A stretch of 64,000 bases of DNA. Origin: Charina bottae. Lineage: Eukaryota; Chordata; Lepidosauria; Squamata; Charinaidae. The notes beneath the pieces were generated by a model. It worked only from the letters and a program-made list of their open reading frames with translations. It searched no databases and was not told the DNA's origin. Location: positions 23,016,501 through 23,080,500 of the forward strand of contig JALMGJ010000008.1 of the NCBI GenBank assembly GCA_023362775.1. Reading direction: 5' to 3'. The position numbers and the translations under genes are program-made. Of the stretch, positions 53,973 through 64,000 are shown piece by piece. How positions within the stretch are numbered: the stretch's first letter is position 1; every line of letters starts with the position of its first letter.

Positions 53973-54260
53973 ATAATGCTAAGTGTCTTCTCCATTGATT
54001 ATTGGCAACTGGTGCATTCAGAGAACACTGCTCTCAATATAGATTTCTATCTCTTTGGACTTCCAGTACTTGGAATTTCATAGTCTTCGCTTTTCCCCCA
54101 ATAAATGCATTGCAATGGTCACATGAATGTTTGGAGAGTGGTATTAATACCATCTTGTGGTCTATTTATGATGGCACTTTAACAGGAAGAAGCCAATTGT
54201 CAGAAGTTTTGGGGAGGATTAAACAAAAGAAATATATTGCTGCAAAAAAACAAAACAAAG
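53973..54260 (+). other. NDST4: NDST4 5' UTR (part in this exon) with upstream ORFs
   Basis: 288 bases between the acceptor and the start codon. They contain at least three upstream ATG frames: 53976-54083 (35 codons), 54105-54182 (25 codons, with further in-frame ATGs) and 54115-54126 (3 codons), all ending before the main ATG. NDST-family mRNAs are known for long 5' UTRs that limit cap-dependent initiation, so translational control is plausible here. Confidence 0.6.
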
Positions 54261-55241
54261 ATGAATGTGATCATGAAACTTCGTAGGAGTTTCCGAACAC
54301 TTGTAATTCTATTAGCCACCTTCTGTTTAGTGAGCATAGTCATTTCTGCTTATTACTTGTATACAGGTCACAAGCAAGAAATTGCCCTCACTGATACCAC
54401 AGGAGAAATAGAGTGTGAGGATCTTAAACTTTTGCCCTACAGAACAATAGAACTTAAAACAGTGAAGCCAATCGATCCAACTAGGACTGATGCTACGGTG
54501 TTGCTCTTTGTTGAAAGCCAGTACTCTCAACTTGGTCAAGACATCATTGCCATCCTGGAGTCTAGTCGGTTTCAGTATCATATGGTGATTGCATCTGGGA
54601 AAGGGGATATTCCACCCCTGGCTGATAATGGCAAAGGGAAATACATCCTTGTAGTATATGAAAATATTTTGAAATACACATCCATGGATTCATGGAACAG
54701 AGAACTCCTGGAAAAATACTGTGTGGAATACAGTGTTAGCATAATTGGTTTTCATAAAGCCAACGAGAATAGCTTGTCAAGTACTAAGCTCAAAGGATTC
54801 CCATTACATCTTTACAATAATATAGCTCTGCAGGATTGCTTAGTAAACCCCCAGTCCCCTCTATTGCATATAACCAAAGCCCCAAGGGTTAAGAAAGGCC
54901 CATTACCTGGTGATGACTGGACTGTTTTCCAATATAACCACTCTACTTATCAACCAGTGCTTTTAACAGAATTTCAGGCTTCCAAACCATTCCCAGCATC
55001 ACTTCCAAAGCTGAATCTCTATGCTACAGTGATTCAGGACCTGGGACTTCATGATGGAATTCAAAGAGTCCTTTTTGGAAACAACTTGAACTTTTGGCTG
55101 CACAAACTCATTTTTATAGATGCCATCTCCTTCCTGACAGGGAAAAGGCTTACATTGTCCTTGGACAGATACATTCTTGTTGACATCGATGACATCTTTG
55201 TTGGAAAAGAAGGAACAAGAATGAATGTAAAAGATGTGAAG
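54261..55241 (+). CDS. NDST4: NDST4 first coding exon: N-terminus and start of N-deacetylase region
   Basis: The exon encodes 327 residues of a protein normally of about 870. The product is a bifunctional Golgi enzyme that removes acetyl groups from GlcNAc residues of nascent heparan sulfate and N-sulfates the freed amine using PAPS. The start [13 protein letters not shown] is chosen because it has A at -3 and no in-frame ATG lies upstream. Residues about 14-37 ([21 protein letters not shown]) form the type II signal anchor. Then come [76 protein letters not shown] and [14 protein letters not shown], blocks strongly conserved in NDSTs. NHS near 237 is a possible N-glycosylation site. Residues around ILHITKAP, VKPIDP and NPQSPLL match NDST4 better than NDST3 by recall. 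The exon ends DVK|GTAAGA in phase 0. The sulfotransferase domain is encoded beyond the window. Confidence 0.88.
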
Positions 55242-55251
55242 GTAAGATGAG

Positions 55252-56159
55252 AATTGATGAGGTCTCTTCTCTGACAAATTTCTAACAGACAAAGCATCAG
55301 AGTCCTAAAATACTTCTCAATTCTGTGTCCTCAATTTTGCAAACTTCCTCCTTACAAGTATTTAAAGAATGGAAGCTAGGTTTTTAAATTATTATTTGAT
55401 TGCCTTTTTAAAAAAAATCCCAGGTTTTTAGGGTTTCATTTCTCCCATGTATCCTCAGAACTTTCTTTCAATGGATCCTGGACGGAATAATTTTGATTAG
55501 CCTGAAATTATCCACCATGTGTCATGATGTATTGAAACCCAGATCTCATCAGTGCAGTGTGGTCCACTCCAACACATTGGCTGTCTACTGTTACTGTACT
55601 TCTTGCATTCAGAGTTAAACTAACTGGATTTATTTGTACCCATGTACCAGATTTATCTTTAACATTCCTGGTTCCCTAAGATAATTGAGACAGATGGATT
55701 TGATAAAACAATCTATTATGTCTGTGATCTTCAACATTTTAGCACTAAGCCACCATCAGATTGGTGGACTTGTGAGTGAACCCTGGATTTCATAGACCTC
55801 AGTAGATCTATTGGTCACTAGAAGAAACAGTTAACTAACTGGCCTTGTAGCACTAGAGTCACTAGAGTTTGCCTTGTGCTAAGTTTTAATTATTAAAATG
55901 AAAGAAACATATTTTGGAGAGTATCCTCAAGGATCCCAGAAAAGAAACTGGGAAAGACTTAGATATCATTTGAAGATTAAAAATTAACAAGTAGCACAAG
56001 CAGTATGTGTAATTAAATCCTCCTTTGGAATTGTCTAAATATGAGCAAATATCTAGCAAATTATTATTATTAATTTAACTACATCAACAATTTATCCAGT
56101 TCAGGATGAACACTTTTTATGGGTTCCTTTGCAAATGCTTTGAAAATGTTTAGATTATA
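55252..56159. other. Intronic DNA, nothing recognised
   Basis: About 0.9 kb with no supported feature. Confidence 0.55.
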
Positions 56160-56485
56160 CTCTAAAACAGCCTTTCTCAACCTTTTGACCCTGGAGGAAC
56201 CCTTGAAATATTTTTCAGGCCTCGGGGAACCCCTGCACATTCAGGCTCAAATATAGGCCAGAAGTTACAAAATGATTTTATTTGTTTCCTGGGTAGGCCT
56301 ATATATATGCATTAACAGTGTTGTTAAACTAAAAATAAAGAATGAAACTTACCTCTATAATGTGAAGTTGCCTGAATTTGAAATAATTTTTTTAAATAAA
56401 TTGTGATCTCCCAGGGAATCCCTAGTGACCTCTCATGGAACCCTAGGGTTCCATGGAACCCTGGTTGAGAAACCCTGCTCTAAAA
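56160..56485. mobile_element. hAT-type MITE, copy 2
   Basis: The element 56168-56477 (310 bp) runs from CAGCCTTTCTCAACCTTTTG to CCCTGGTTGAGAAACCCTG and is flanked by a perfect 8-bp repeat CTCTAAAA (56160-56167 and 56478-56485). It aligns along its whole length with 45077-45384 with scattered substitutions. Confidence 0.88.
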
Positions 56486-57879
56486 TATCATAAAATAATT
56501 GTTTTCCTATCTATGTATATAATTTATGTATGCAACCTGGCTTCTTCCTGTTTATAATTTGATTTGTTTTGTATCTTGTCCAGGACAACAGGTGGGAAAC
56601 ATACATTTCAAAATCCAGTTGTTTCTTCATGAAGCCAAACATGAACATTAATAAAAATCATAGGATTGCATGTTAAACAGTCCATTGTTGAGTAAACAAT
56701 GTCTGCTTTATTAAGAATATATAAAACTTGACTCTTTGGTTACTTTCATATAAGGATTATGTTCCAGTTCAGAAGATGACTGCATGATGTTTTCAGAACA
56801 GTCTTCTGTCCTTTGGTTTTGGTTATCCATTTGGACAAATGTGATCCAAGGAATGTCTGACTTAAATATGATACTCATACCAATTCAGATAACATTGTTT
56901 TCAGAGAGATATTAGTTTAATTAATATCAGAATGTATACACAGCCGACCTTCCCTTAAGCTCTCAGAGCAGAGAGATACAGATGATAACATTATGTCATG
57001 CTCTCATGTGCAGGGTTTCATGTGACTTCCCCTAATCTCCTCCTCTTGGAGGGTGGGGAAATTTCTCTATTTTTACACAGTATGTATCCTTACCGGTATT
57101 ACACTGACCACCAGGAAACAGCCACTATGTGTTTCATTCTGTTTGGTTTCTATGTAGTAGTACTTTCCTTTTGAGATTCTGCTAAATCTCTTTCTAAACA
57201 GGAAGTAAATTAAATAGAATCATACAAAACCAGAGAATCTAAAGGACCAAATCCTCCTTCAGGAATTTGCAAACTTTTTATAAAGTGACATTAGGCAAGT
57301 GATTAGATTGGGGAATTTGTGATAGTCATTTCCATTATAATAATCTCTCTAGGCCTATTTTCCTATCATCTTTGCTGTCTTAGAAATGACAGGCAAAAAT
57401 CTATCCTGTTCTTTCCTACTTTAAATCAAATTAGAGAACTTCAAATAATTTTAACTATAGTTTTTAGCTACTGGTTGCTATTTTGAATTTTGAGTGATAC
57501 TATATTTTAATATACTTTTGTATTGTAGTCTTAAATATAGGTAAAGGTAAAGGTAAAAATGGGGGGGAATATATACACACACACTATACATCATTGAGAA
57601 GGTTTTAGTTGTATGCAGTATTATATCACACATCTTATTTATTTTGCCACAACACTAGACTTTCAGTTTGACTGTAAATAGGTTTATTAGCAAGTCTTAG
57701 TAAGATGTTATAAAAGTATCTAGGGATTGTCCTAGTGGAACCAGCAGTTGCACCATAATGGAAGTGTGTAATCCCTATCCTGTAAGTTAAACAAAGACCT
57801 TAACTGGGCTGTGGGAGGATACAATCAGAAGTGAAAAGCCCAATAAGTCAAATCAGAGTGAATTTGCCTCCTCAGGAAT
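56486..57879. other. Intronic DNA, nothing recognised
   Basis: About 1.4 kb without a supported feature. GTAAAGGTAAAGGTAAA at 57541-57557 followed by a G run resembles a SINE 3' end remnant. Confidence 0.5.
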
Positions 57880-58560
57880 GAGGTAAACTTATCCAATAGA
57901 ATAGGTGAACCAGGGACACTGATTTTTGCTCCCTTGTTGTTTAATTTCTATATTAATGGCATTGTTGCAGTCCTTGCTAAGCTAGAGCTTCACCATCTAA
58001 ATCTTGCCAATAAACCTATTTCCATTCTTCTTTATGCAGATGATGTGGCCATCCTATCTGTAGCTCAAGTGGGCCTTTGTAGACACCTAGTTGCATTATC
58101 AACTTACTGCTCTTGAAATTAATTATTCAGAAACTAAGGTTTTAGTCTTCTCTAGAAAGCATTTTAAGGCCCCTGTTAGATGGAAAATTAATAAAAGGCC
58201 AATTGACCAGTTAAGGACTTTAAGTATCTAGGCATATATATCCAAATTTCCACCTGCTAGAATAATCAATTGAGCAATTCTCTATAAGAAACCCAAAAGC
58301 CTCCAACACAATCCTTAAATATGTATGCTGTCAGGGCAATAACTACATTGCTGCAGCAATTAAATTATAAAAAGCCAAGGTTCTGGGCTTGCTGTTATAT
58401 TGTAATCAGCTCTGTCTATAAGGATCCTTTTACTCTGGAAGCTGTTCAGTCTAAATTTCTAAAATATATACTACATGCTCCTCCCTCAACCTCAAATGCC
58501 CTTACTCAGTTAGAGCTTGGCTGATCTCTTGTGGGGCCTCCTAAGAATTTGCCCTCACAG
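57880..58560 (+). pseudogene. Decayed LINE RT fragment related to the 39.8-42.9 kb LINE
   Basis: Translated pieces include LLFNFYINGIVAVLAKLEL (end of RT motif B), ISILLYADDVAILSVAQVGL (motif C, YADD), then after a frameshift ETKVLVFSRKHF, and 58321-58524 with a thumb/C-terminal-like segment. Several frameshifts and stops are present. The order matches the RT of the LINE at 40753-42528 (NLYVNDL, LLYADDMVLLAHSQIGL, KSKLLVFS). Confidence 0.7.
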
Positions 58561-58604
58561 ATTTCTGCTGGGATTGGATTTATTTTTTATATTTAAAAAG
58601 TGAG

Positions 58605-59014
58605 TGGGATATTACTGAAACTTGATTGCTACTAATGGGTTCTGCTGTTTCTGCTAGTCACACACAGCTATTTAATTAATTAATTAATTTTAATCCTGCC
58701 TTTATTGTTTTATTACCTTAACCTAGTGGTTAAGGCAATGGGCTAGAAACCAGGAGACTGAGAGTTCTAGTCCCACCTTAGGCATGAAAGCCGGCTGGGT
58801 GACCTCGGCCAGTCACTCTCTCTCAGCCCAACTCACCTCACAGGGTTGTTGTGGTGGGGGAAATAGGAGAAGGAAGGAGTATGAGGTATGTTTACCACCT
58901 TATTTATAAAAACAATAAAGGCGGGATTAAAATAAATAAATTAATTAAATAGCTGTATGTGACTAGCAGAAACAGCAGAACCCATTAGTAGAAATCAAGT
59001 TTCAGCAATATCCC
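58605..59014. repeat. Inverted duplication (arms about 107 bp) enclosing a SINE
   Basis: 58605-58711 and 58909-59014 are reverse complements of each other at roughly 90% or better (shared landmarks GGTTCTGCTGTTTCTGCTAG in the left arm and CTAGCAGAAACAGCAGAACC in the right). The arms include the last bases of the SINE tail, so the left arm also holds an inverted copy of that tail (TTTTAATCCTGCCTTTATTG). Confidence 0.85.
58713..58935 (+). mobile_element. tRNA-derived SINE with LINE-like tail
   Basis: The head CTTAACCTAGTGGTTAAGGC and AGTTCTAGTCCCACC (B-box region) is followed by GGCATGAAAGCCGGCTGGGT, CTCTCTCAGCCCAACTCACC and a tail AATAAAGGCGGGATTAAAAT with AAATAAAT. Same family as the 5' piece at 12630. 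It sits at the centre of the inverted duplication. Confidence 0.75.
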
Positions 59015-59279
59015 AATATAACACAACACAAACTGATCATGAGTTTGAAGAGCCGATTTCCCCATCGACCTCCCAAAAAGATCCCCCTTTTTTGCAAATC
59101 ACTTTACAAAAGCAAACAAAAGCCTGCTGTCAAAATATTCCAACAGTGGTGGTGGTGGTGGTGAGCCTCTAAGGAGTGGTTTGCCCTCTCCCAAATAAGG
59201 TTTTCAATAGCAAAAATGTTCAACCTCTAATTATGAACAGCCAAGAACAATTTTACTCTTTCCATTAGAAAAACAATAG
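59015..59279. other. Spacer with short GGT repeat
   Basis: A (GGT)n run lies at 59145-59161. No other feature. Confidence 0.6.
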
Positions 59280-59700
59280 CATTATGATCCACCCGGTCAT
59301 GCAGAGAGGGCATGCTTCCGACCCCATCAATGAAGGAATTTCATTTGGCGGGGTCCAGGAGATGTGCCTTCTCTGCGATAGCACCCGCCTTGTGGAATAC
59401 CTTGCCCCGGAGGTGAGACAGGCGCCTTCACTCCTGGCCTTCAGAAAGTCTTTAAAGACCTGGTTCTGCCGCCTTGCTTGCGACAAAGGAGGTAATAGTT
59501 CCTCCTCTGGGTGGTTAGCCCTGTAATACCCTCCTTTTTTAAGATCTTCCCTTCCTCTGGATTCTTATCTATTTATTGTTATATTGTATTTTAAGCGCGT
59601 AGGTTTTTAATATTAATATTAATGTTGTAAACTGCCCAGAGTCTACTGTCGTGGAGATGGGCGGTGATAAATTTGAATAATAAATAAATAAATTATAGAT
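59280..59700 (+). mobile_element. L2-like LINE 3' end
   Basis: The open piece 59284-59526 contains APEVRQAPSLLAFRKSLKTW, the terminal block of the L2-type RT frame also seen on the - strand at 473-1003. It is followed by a 3' UTR ending in AAACTGCCCAGAGTCTACTG, GGAGATGGGCGGTGATAAAT and (AAAT)n. It is 5'-truncated. Confidence 0.7.
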
Positions 59701-60000
59701 ATATAGGCAGTATCACATGGCACATTGTTGTTGGGTACATCATCCCATCCACCAAATTGTCTAATAGTGCAGAAGAGAAGAGGGCTCACCTGGTATCCCA
59801 CTTTCCATCTCTATTCTACCATTATGTACAAATAAGGGTTAAAGCTGGAATAATCAAAGGTCATTCCCTTCGGGACTCTCCATACTAATTACCCACAGTA
59901 TTATTTCCAGGGGCTCTGAAAAGTTCTGTGCCTTTTGCTATATAGATACAGATGATGTGGATATTGTTATTAAGTCTTCTGCCCTTTTATCTCTTGCCTG
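59701..60000. other. Intronic DNA, nothing recognised
   Basis: No supported feature. Confidence 0.5.
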
Positions 60001-60115
60001 CTTGTTTATTAACAAGATTTATAAGGTTACCCATCTCAACAGCATGACTCTGGGTGACGTACAGCATTAAAAACAAATAATAAACAACAACCCTCTATCA
60101 TCTCCTAGGCTACCA
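60001..60115 (-). mobile_element. LINE 3' tail fragment
   Basis: TTTATAAGGTTACCCATCTC then ATGACTCTGGGTGACGTACA is the reverse of the (G)GGTGGC...AGAGTC LINE tail type, here on the - strand and decayed. Confidence 0.4.
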
Positions 60116-62648
60116 GGCAAAGTAACAAAAACAACCAAAATTGATCACCCAACTGACCCCTAATGCCTGGGGGGATTACCAGATGTTCGTGTTTCTTTCT
60201 CTCTTCCTGCTTTTGCTTGCCTTTTGTCCCATTTTGCTAGTTAAGTGTTATTTATGTTTGCTAATAAATAAACACCAAACTATATTTTTTGCTACTGAAC
60301 AGGGTGGCGTATGTGCCTGCTCTGATCTGGACATAAGGATTGACTGGGAGCATGCTGGATGCAGACTAAACTGCAAATCACCCATAATAATTTGAACATG
60401 TGGAGAGGCTTGCTGAGAGCTTGCAGTTCATACACAACAGGCTCAACTGTCTCCTTAAAAGTGTAGTATTCATAAAAAGCACATACTGAACATACTTAAA
60501 CATACAAACTCTCCCCACTGCATTGGCAAAATGCTCACTGCAAAAGCCTCCAGTAGCAATTTATCTGGTTGTTTGATCCCTTCCACTGGGTCAGGACTCC
60601 AGTCCTCTTCTTCTCCTCCAGATGATTTATTGATGTCCTTGACAGTATCTCTCCACTATAGCTAAGGATGCCAGCCAATTTCCGGATTCCTTTGCATCTC
60701 TCAAACTGCCCTTATTCTCTTATTAGGCCCAGGGAATGGAATCCCAGCTGGGCAAAATGCTGCAGGAAGAAAAGCCTTATGCTTTTTCCCCTTTGACTTC
60801 TTATTTACTCATGGGTAGTCCTCCTCTTTGCCTTAGTATAAGGTATTGTCTTTTATTCTCTTCATCTCCTTAGGCTGCCCATCCTCCTCCTTCCAGGCTA
60901 AAGTTCTGTTCCTCTCTCTTGTTCTCTCTGCACGTGTGCACCCACAGCTCCAGAGCTTTTCATTCCTTTCCTAACTCTGAGTTTTCATTCTTCCCTTTCT
61001 AATCTTTGTCACAGACCCCTTTCCTTCTACCAATGTCCAATTCTGATTTCCTTACTGACTCCAAGCTGTGTATCAGAAGACACTTTATCACTTCCCTTAT
61101 TCTCTGCCTCTGCTTGCCTTAGCATTTCTGAGGGTCCGATTTCCTCTGTGTCTGACCTTTCCATTACAGGCCAGATCCCTAGCTGCAAGTTAACTGCCTC
61201 CTCTTGGCAACCTCCTGCCAGAGTGTACCAGATTTACTTATTTCCTGATTCTACTGCAACCAAGGGTCACACAGTAAAAGAATATAAACCAAGGCATTGA
61301 TTATTTTATATATTCTTGTAACAGGTGCACCAATCAAATCTCTTTGTTATACTTTTCAGTTTCTTGCATCACTTGCAAAGTATGGAGCAGGAGTAAAAAA
61401 CATTACAGTCATTGCCACTTCTTTTCCACTGAGTGGGGATTCAAGCATGGAGCTGCCCGGAGGCACATCTTTAATATTCTTTGCTCTTTGTGATCAATAT
61501 CTTCTTATTGGGAAAAAAAAGATGTTTGCTCTAAGCAGAGATGATACCTGCATATAAAGCACTTTAAGATTAATCATAGATATTTTTCATTTAGCTTTTA
61601 GCAGAACTTTCAGGACTTTAGGGTTTCATTTTATTTGCTTTCATACAGTATAAGATTGGTTCCTCCAAGTATCTGTTAATCAGTTGTTCCCAGAGAACAC
61701 AATCCTTGGGGGGAAAAAAGTGACTGGTTGACAGTAAGAGAACACTACTGCGACTTAGAGAAAGATCTGTGAACATTTGGGCACATTGGAAAATCAATAT
61801 ATATGACCTTCCCCAATGAGTTAAAGTACCCTCTTCAGCAAGAGAAAGAGAAGTTCAAAAGGAGATAAGGGGAATGGATTTTTCTAAGGAATATTGGATG
61901 GTTATGGTTTATATATTTCAAGATGTCTAATGATTTTGGGATAATGGTTCTGTTGTACAGTATCACTAATACCTGACTGAAATGTTTAGGAACAGCCCTG
62001 ATACAATTTTCAGAGGTTCCATTACCTTAGAAAACATTTGGGAAGATTTTTTATTTGAATGTGCTTTCACAAAATCTCACTAACAAAGGAGAAAAAGAGT
62101 GAAAAGAGTGGTCTTTATCTTGACCTTGTTGTGTAATCCTTCAAGAGGATTACTTCCAAGCTAGTAGTTAGTCATATACTTGCAGACAATTATATGAATA
62201 TTTAAAAAGTGACTGCAAACAATGTAACTGCAGAGAAGAAACCTAATCTCTGGCAGAGACACAAACAGTATAACACCCTTCGTGGTTTGGATCCAGATTA
62301 ACTTATTCGATTTTACAGGAGTTCCTACTGAAATCACTGAATGATATATTTGTCATATTGATTGAATGGCAGCTAAGTAACATTAACTCTCTGGGGTAAA
62401 GTATCTTACATTCACTGTTTGACCTTGTATGTAGAAATGTAGGATGGATCATTTTATTCATTAATTTTATACTCTTCTACTTCTTAGCATTTGTCCCACA
62501 TGTTTTCAGGGTCCACTGTTTTTACATTACACTTACCTAATTATTCCAGTGAATATATTGATGCATGATGCAATAATGGGTTTTATTTATCAGCCAGCTT
62601 GTAGCAGAGACAGACACTGATATGGACTAACAGCAATGAAAAGGGCTA
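60116..62648. other. Intronic DNA, nothing recognised
   Basis: About 2.5 kb with no supported gene. Frames at 60141-60395 and 61297-61557 have no recognisable family and no exon-like context. Confidence 0.5.
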
Positions 62649-62697
<49 letters not shown>

Positions 62698-62698
62698 G
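62649..62698. repeat. (TCTG)n microsatellite
   Basis: About 12 perfect TCTG units. Confidence 0.97.
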
Positions 62699-63063
62699 AA
62701 GGGTTGGACACTCTCCTAGGAGATGGTAGGATAGCAAACATCTTAAAGGACAGTATCAATATTCAGAAGGATTTTGACAAGCTGAAACAAAGGGCAGAAA
62801 CCATGCAATCTCCTGTATGTAGATACCAAAAATCAAGCATCAGTGTAGGATAGGGGGATCCTTCTGGACAGCAATAAATGCAATACTGTTTGTGATATCT
62901 TTGTGGATCACAAACTAAACATGACCCAATCCTGTGTTGCAGCTGGAAGAAAGCAAATGAAATCCTAGGCTATCAACAAAAGTAAGATAAAAAGAAATTG
63001 TTCCTCACTATTCTGCATTGGCCAGACTATATCTAGAATATTTCATCTGGAAATGAGATAGCT

Positions 63064-63102
63064 AGATGACAGATAGATAGATGATAGATAGATGATAAAT
63101 AG

Positions 63103-63179
<77 letters not shown>
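63064..63179. repeat. Compound (GATA)n(GACA)n microsatellite
   Basis: Imperfect GATA/GATAAATA units followed by about 10 GACA units. GATA/GACA arrays are abundant in squamate genomes. Confidence 0.95.
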
Positions 63180-63314
63180 TCTCAACATGTAAGAAATGGA
63201 TTTAAGTATTTTTCAAAACAGTATCTAAGAAGCTGTTCTAAAAAAAGAACTGTCCATGTACAAGGGATTTTTCTTATTTTTTAAAATTTCACTTAGTACT
63301 ACATTTATAACTTA

Positions 63315-64000
63315 CGTTTTTATAAGAATTTTATTAAGTTTGAAACAAAGATAAAAACTGCAAGAAAGAAAAAAACTACAAAAAGAAAAAAAACCCTAAA
63401 AAGTGTGAAACACAAGAAAAATAATTTTAAAGATTACATAAAGAAGTGACTTCCGACTTTCAACAAGAATATACAGCAATTTCCATAATCAATCCCTTAC
63501 TCTATATCAAACCAAGATCACATTATTTCTATAAATCATCCCATTAACACATTATAAAAATCAGTAAATACAATTGCTCCTTCCCCTTATATTAAAAAAA
63601 GAAAAATATATAAACCTCCAAATCAACTTCCCTCCCAAAAAACATTCATTCAATTATTTATTTCCTGACATTATTCTATACATTTCTGTCCACTACAATA
63701 AAATCAAATTATAAAAAAATATAAATTGTCTACTTTTATAATTAATAATACTATAACAATCTTAACCCTATTAAACCTAAAACCAAGCAATTATTATTAT
63801 ACCTTATAAATCTTAAAAATCAAACAGATCTTGAAAGCAATCCAGTAAATCTTAATCCAAATCATCAAAGAAAAATAGCATCATACAAGCCTTAATATCA
63901 ATCCAGATAAGCATTCTTAAATCTTTACCCGACTTCAAAATATACTAAAGCATTTACAGATCTCCATTTTACACACAAGGCATTTTTCATACAGAAATCA
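63315..64000 (-). mobile_element. Probable antisense LINE 3' region, continues past window
   Basis: TTTTATAAGAATTTTATTAA then A-rich sequence (AAGAAAAAAAC), followed by T-depleted, C/A-rich sequence. It resembles the antisense 3' end of squamate L1-like elements by recall only. No coding part is in view, so confidence is low. Confidence 0.3.

Larger units (their letters stand above)
55242..64000 (+). other. NDST4: Inferred intron 2 of NDST4 (start)
   Basis: Begins with GTAAGATGAG and runs off the window. I looked for the next exon (expected to begin ALL-TQNLLR...NFTFNLGFSGKFYHT) and did not find it, so it lies beyond 64000. Confidence 0.7.

Noticed and set aside
54002..54286. 94-codon frame overlapping the NDST4 start
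   Set aside because: It starts at TTG, is in a different frame from NDST4, and contains no ATG in good context; it reads through the leader by chance.
61297..61557. Possible next NDST4 exon in a frame of 86 codons
   Set aside because: The residues do not resemble the expected continuation after DVK (ALL-TQNLLR and NFTFNLGFSGKFYHT), and no matching acceptor/donor pair flanks it.
62649..63179. CRISPR-like array
   Set aside because: The repeats are perfect tetranucleotide microsatellites without spacers, and the genome is clearly eukaryotic.

Overview
The window reads as nuclear DNA of a vertebrate, most likely a squamate reptile. It is AT-rich, has no prokaryotic gene organisation, and is packed with retroelements typical of lizards and snakes: Penelope-like elements (PLEs), L2-like, CR1-like and BovB/RTE-like LINEs, tRNA-derived SINEs, hAT-type MITEs and long microsatellites. 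The species assignment is inference from repeat content. One host gene is visible, on the + strand.

The host gene is very probably NDST4 (heparan sulfate N-deacetylase/N-sulfotransferase 4). Its first coding exon (53973-55241; coding from 54261) encodes 327 residues: a short cytosolic tail, a signal-anchor helix and the start of the luminal N-deacetylase region. It ends at a phase-0 GTAAGA donor. A CpG-richer block about 26 kb upstream (27400-28151) has a TATA-like box, a CRE-like site and a GGTAAGT donor, and is proposed as promoter plus non-coding exon 1. On that model 28152-53972 is intron 1 and 55242-64000 is the start of intron 2.

The dominant theme is the PLEs. Family A is present in three nearly identical copies: 20083-22549 (+), 35325-37846 (an inverted head-to-head dimer) and 45452-47719 (-). 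Each is flanked by a 12-14 bp target-site duplication. Two copies retain an uninterrupted 671-codon reading frame with reverse transcriptase (YVDD) and GIY-YIG endonuclease domains, differing at only about three residues, so the family moved recently. Family B (23722-25151, -) is decayed but has a 12-bp target-site duplication. Family C is represented by two 3' ends (5640-6112 + and 48727-48945 -). A fourth, palindromic terminal-repeat-like piece lies at 25654-25820. All four groups carry hammerhead-ribozyme-like cores (CTGANGA, stem II, GAAA or a decayed version) near their 3' ends, each with the same extra nucleotide before stem II.

Layout: 1-1003, a possible PLE tail and an L2-like 3' end; 1-20 kb, mostly non-coding with an LTR-like piece, PLE family C, a hAT MITE with CCAAT-bearing tandem repeats, a CR1 relic and SINEs; 20-26 kb, a PLE cluster; 27.4-28.2 kb, the candidate promoter; 28-54 kb, intron 1 with a SINE, two family A PLEs, a damaged APE-type LINE, MITEs and a BovB relic; 54-55.2 kb, the NDST4 coding exon; 55.2-64 kb, intron 2 with a MITE, LINE relics, a SINE enclosed in an inverted duplication, and tetranucleotide repeats.
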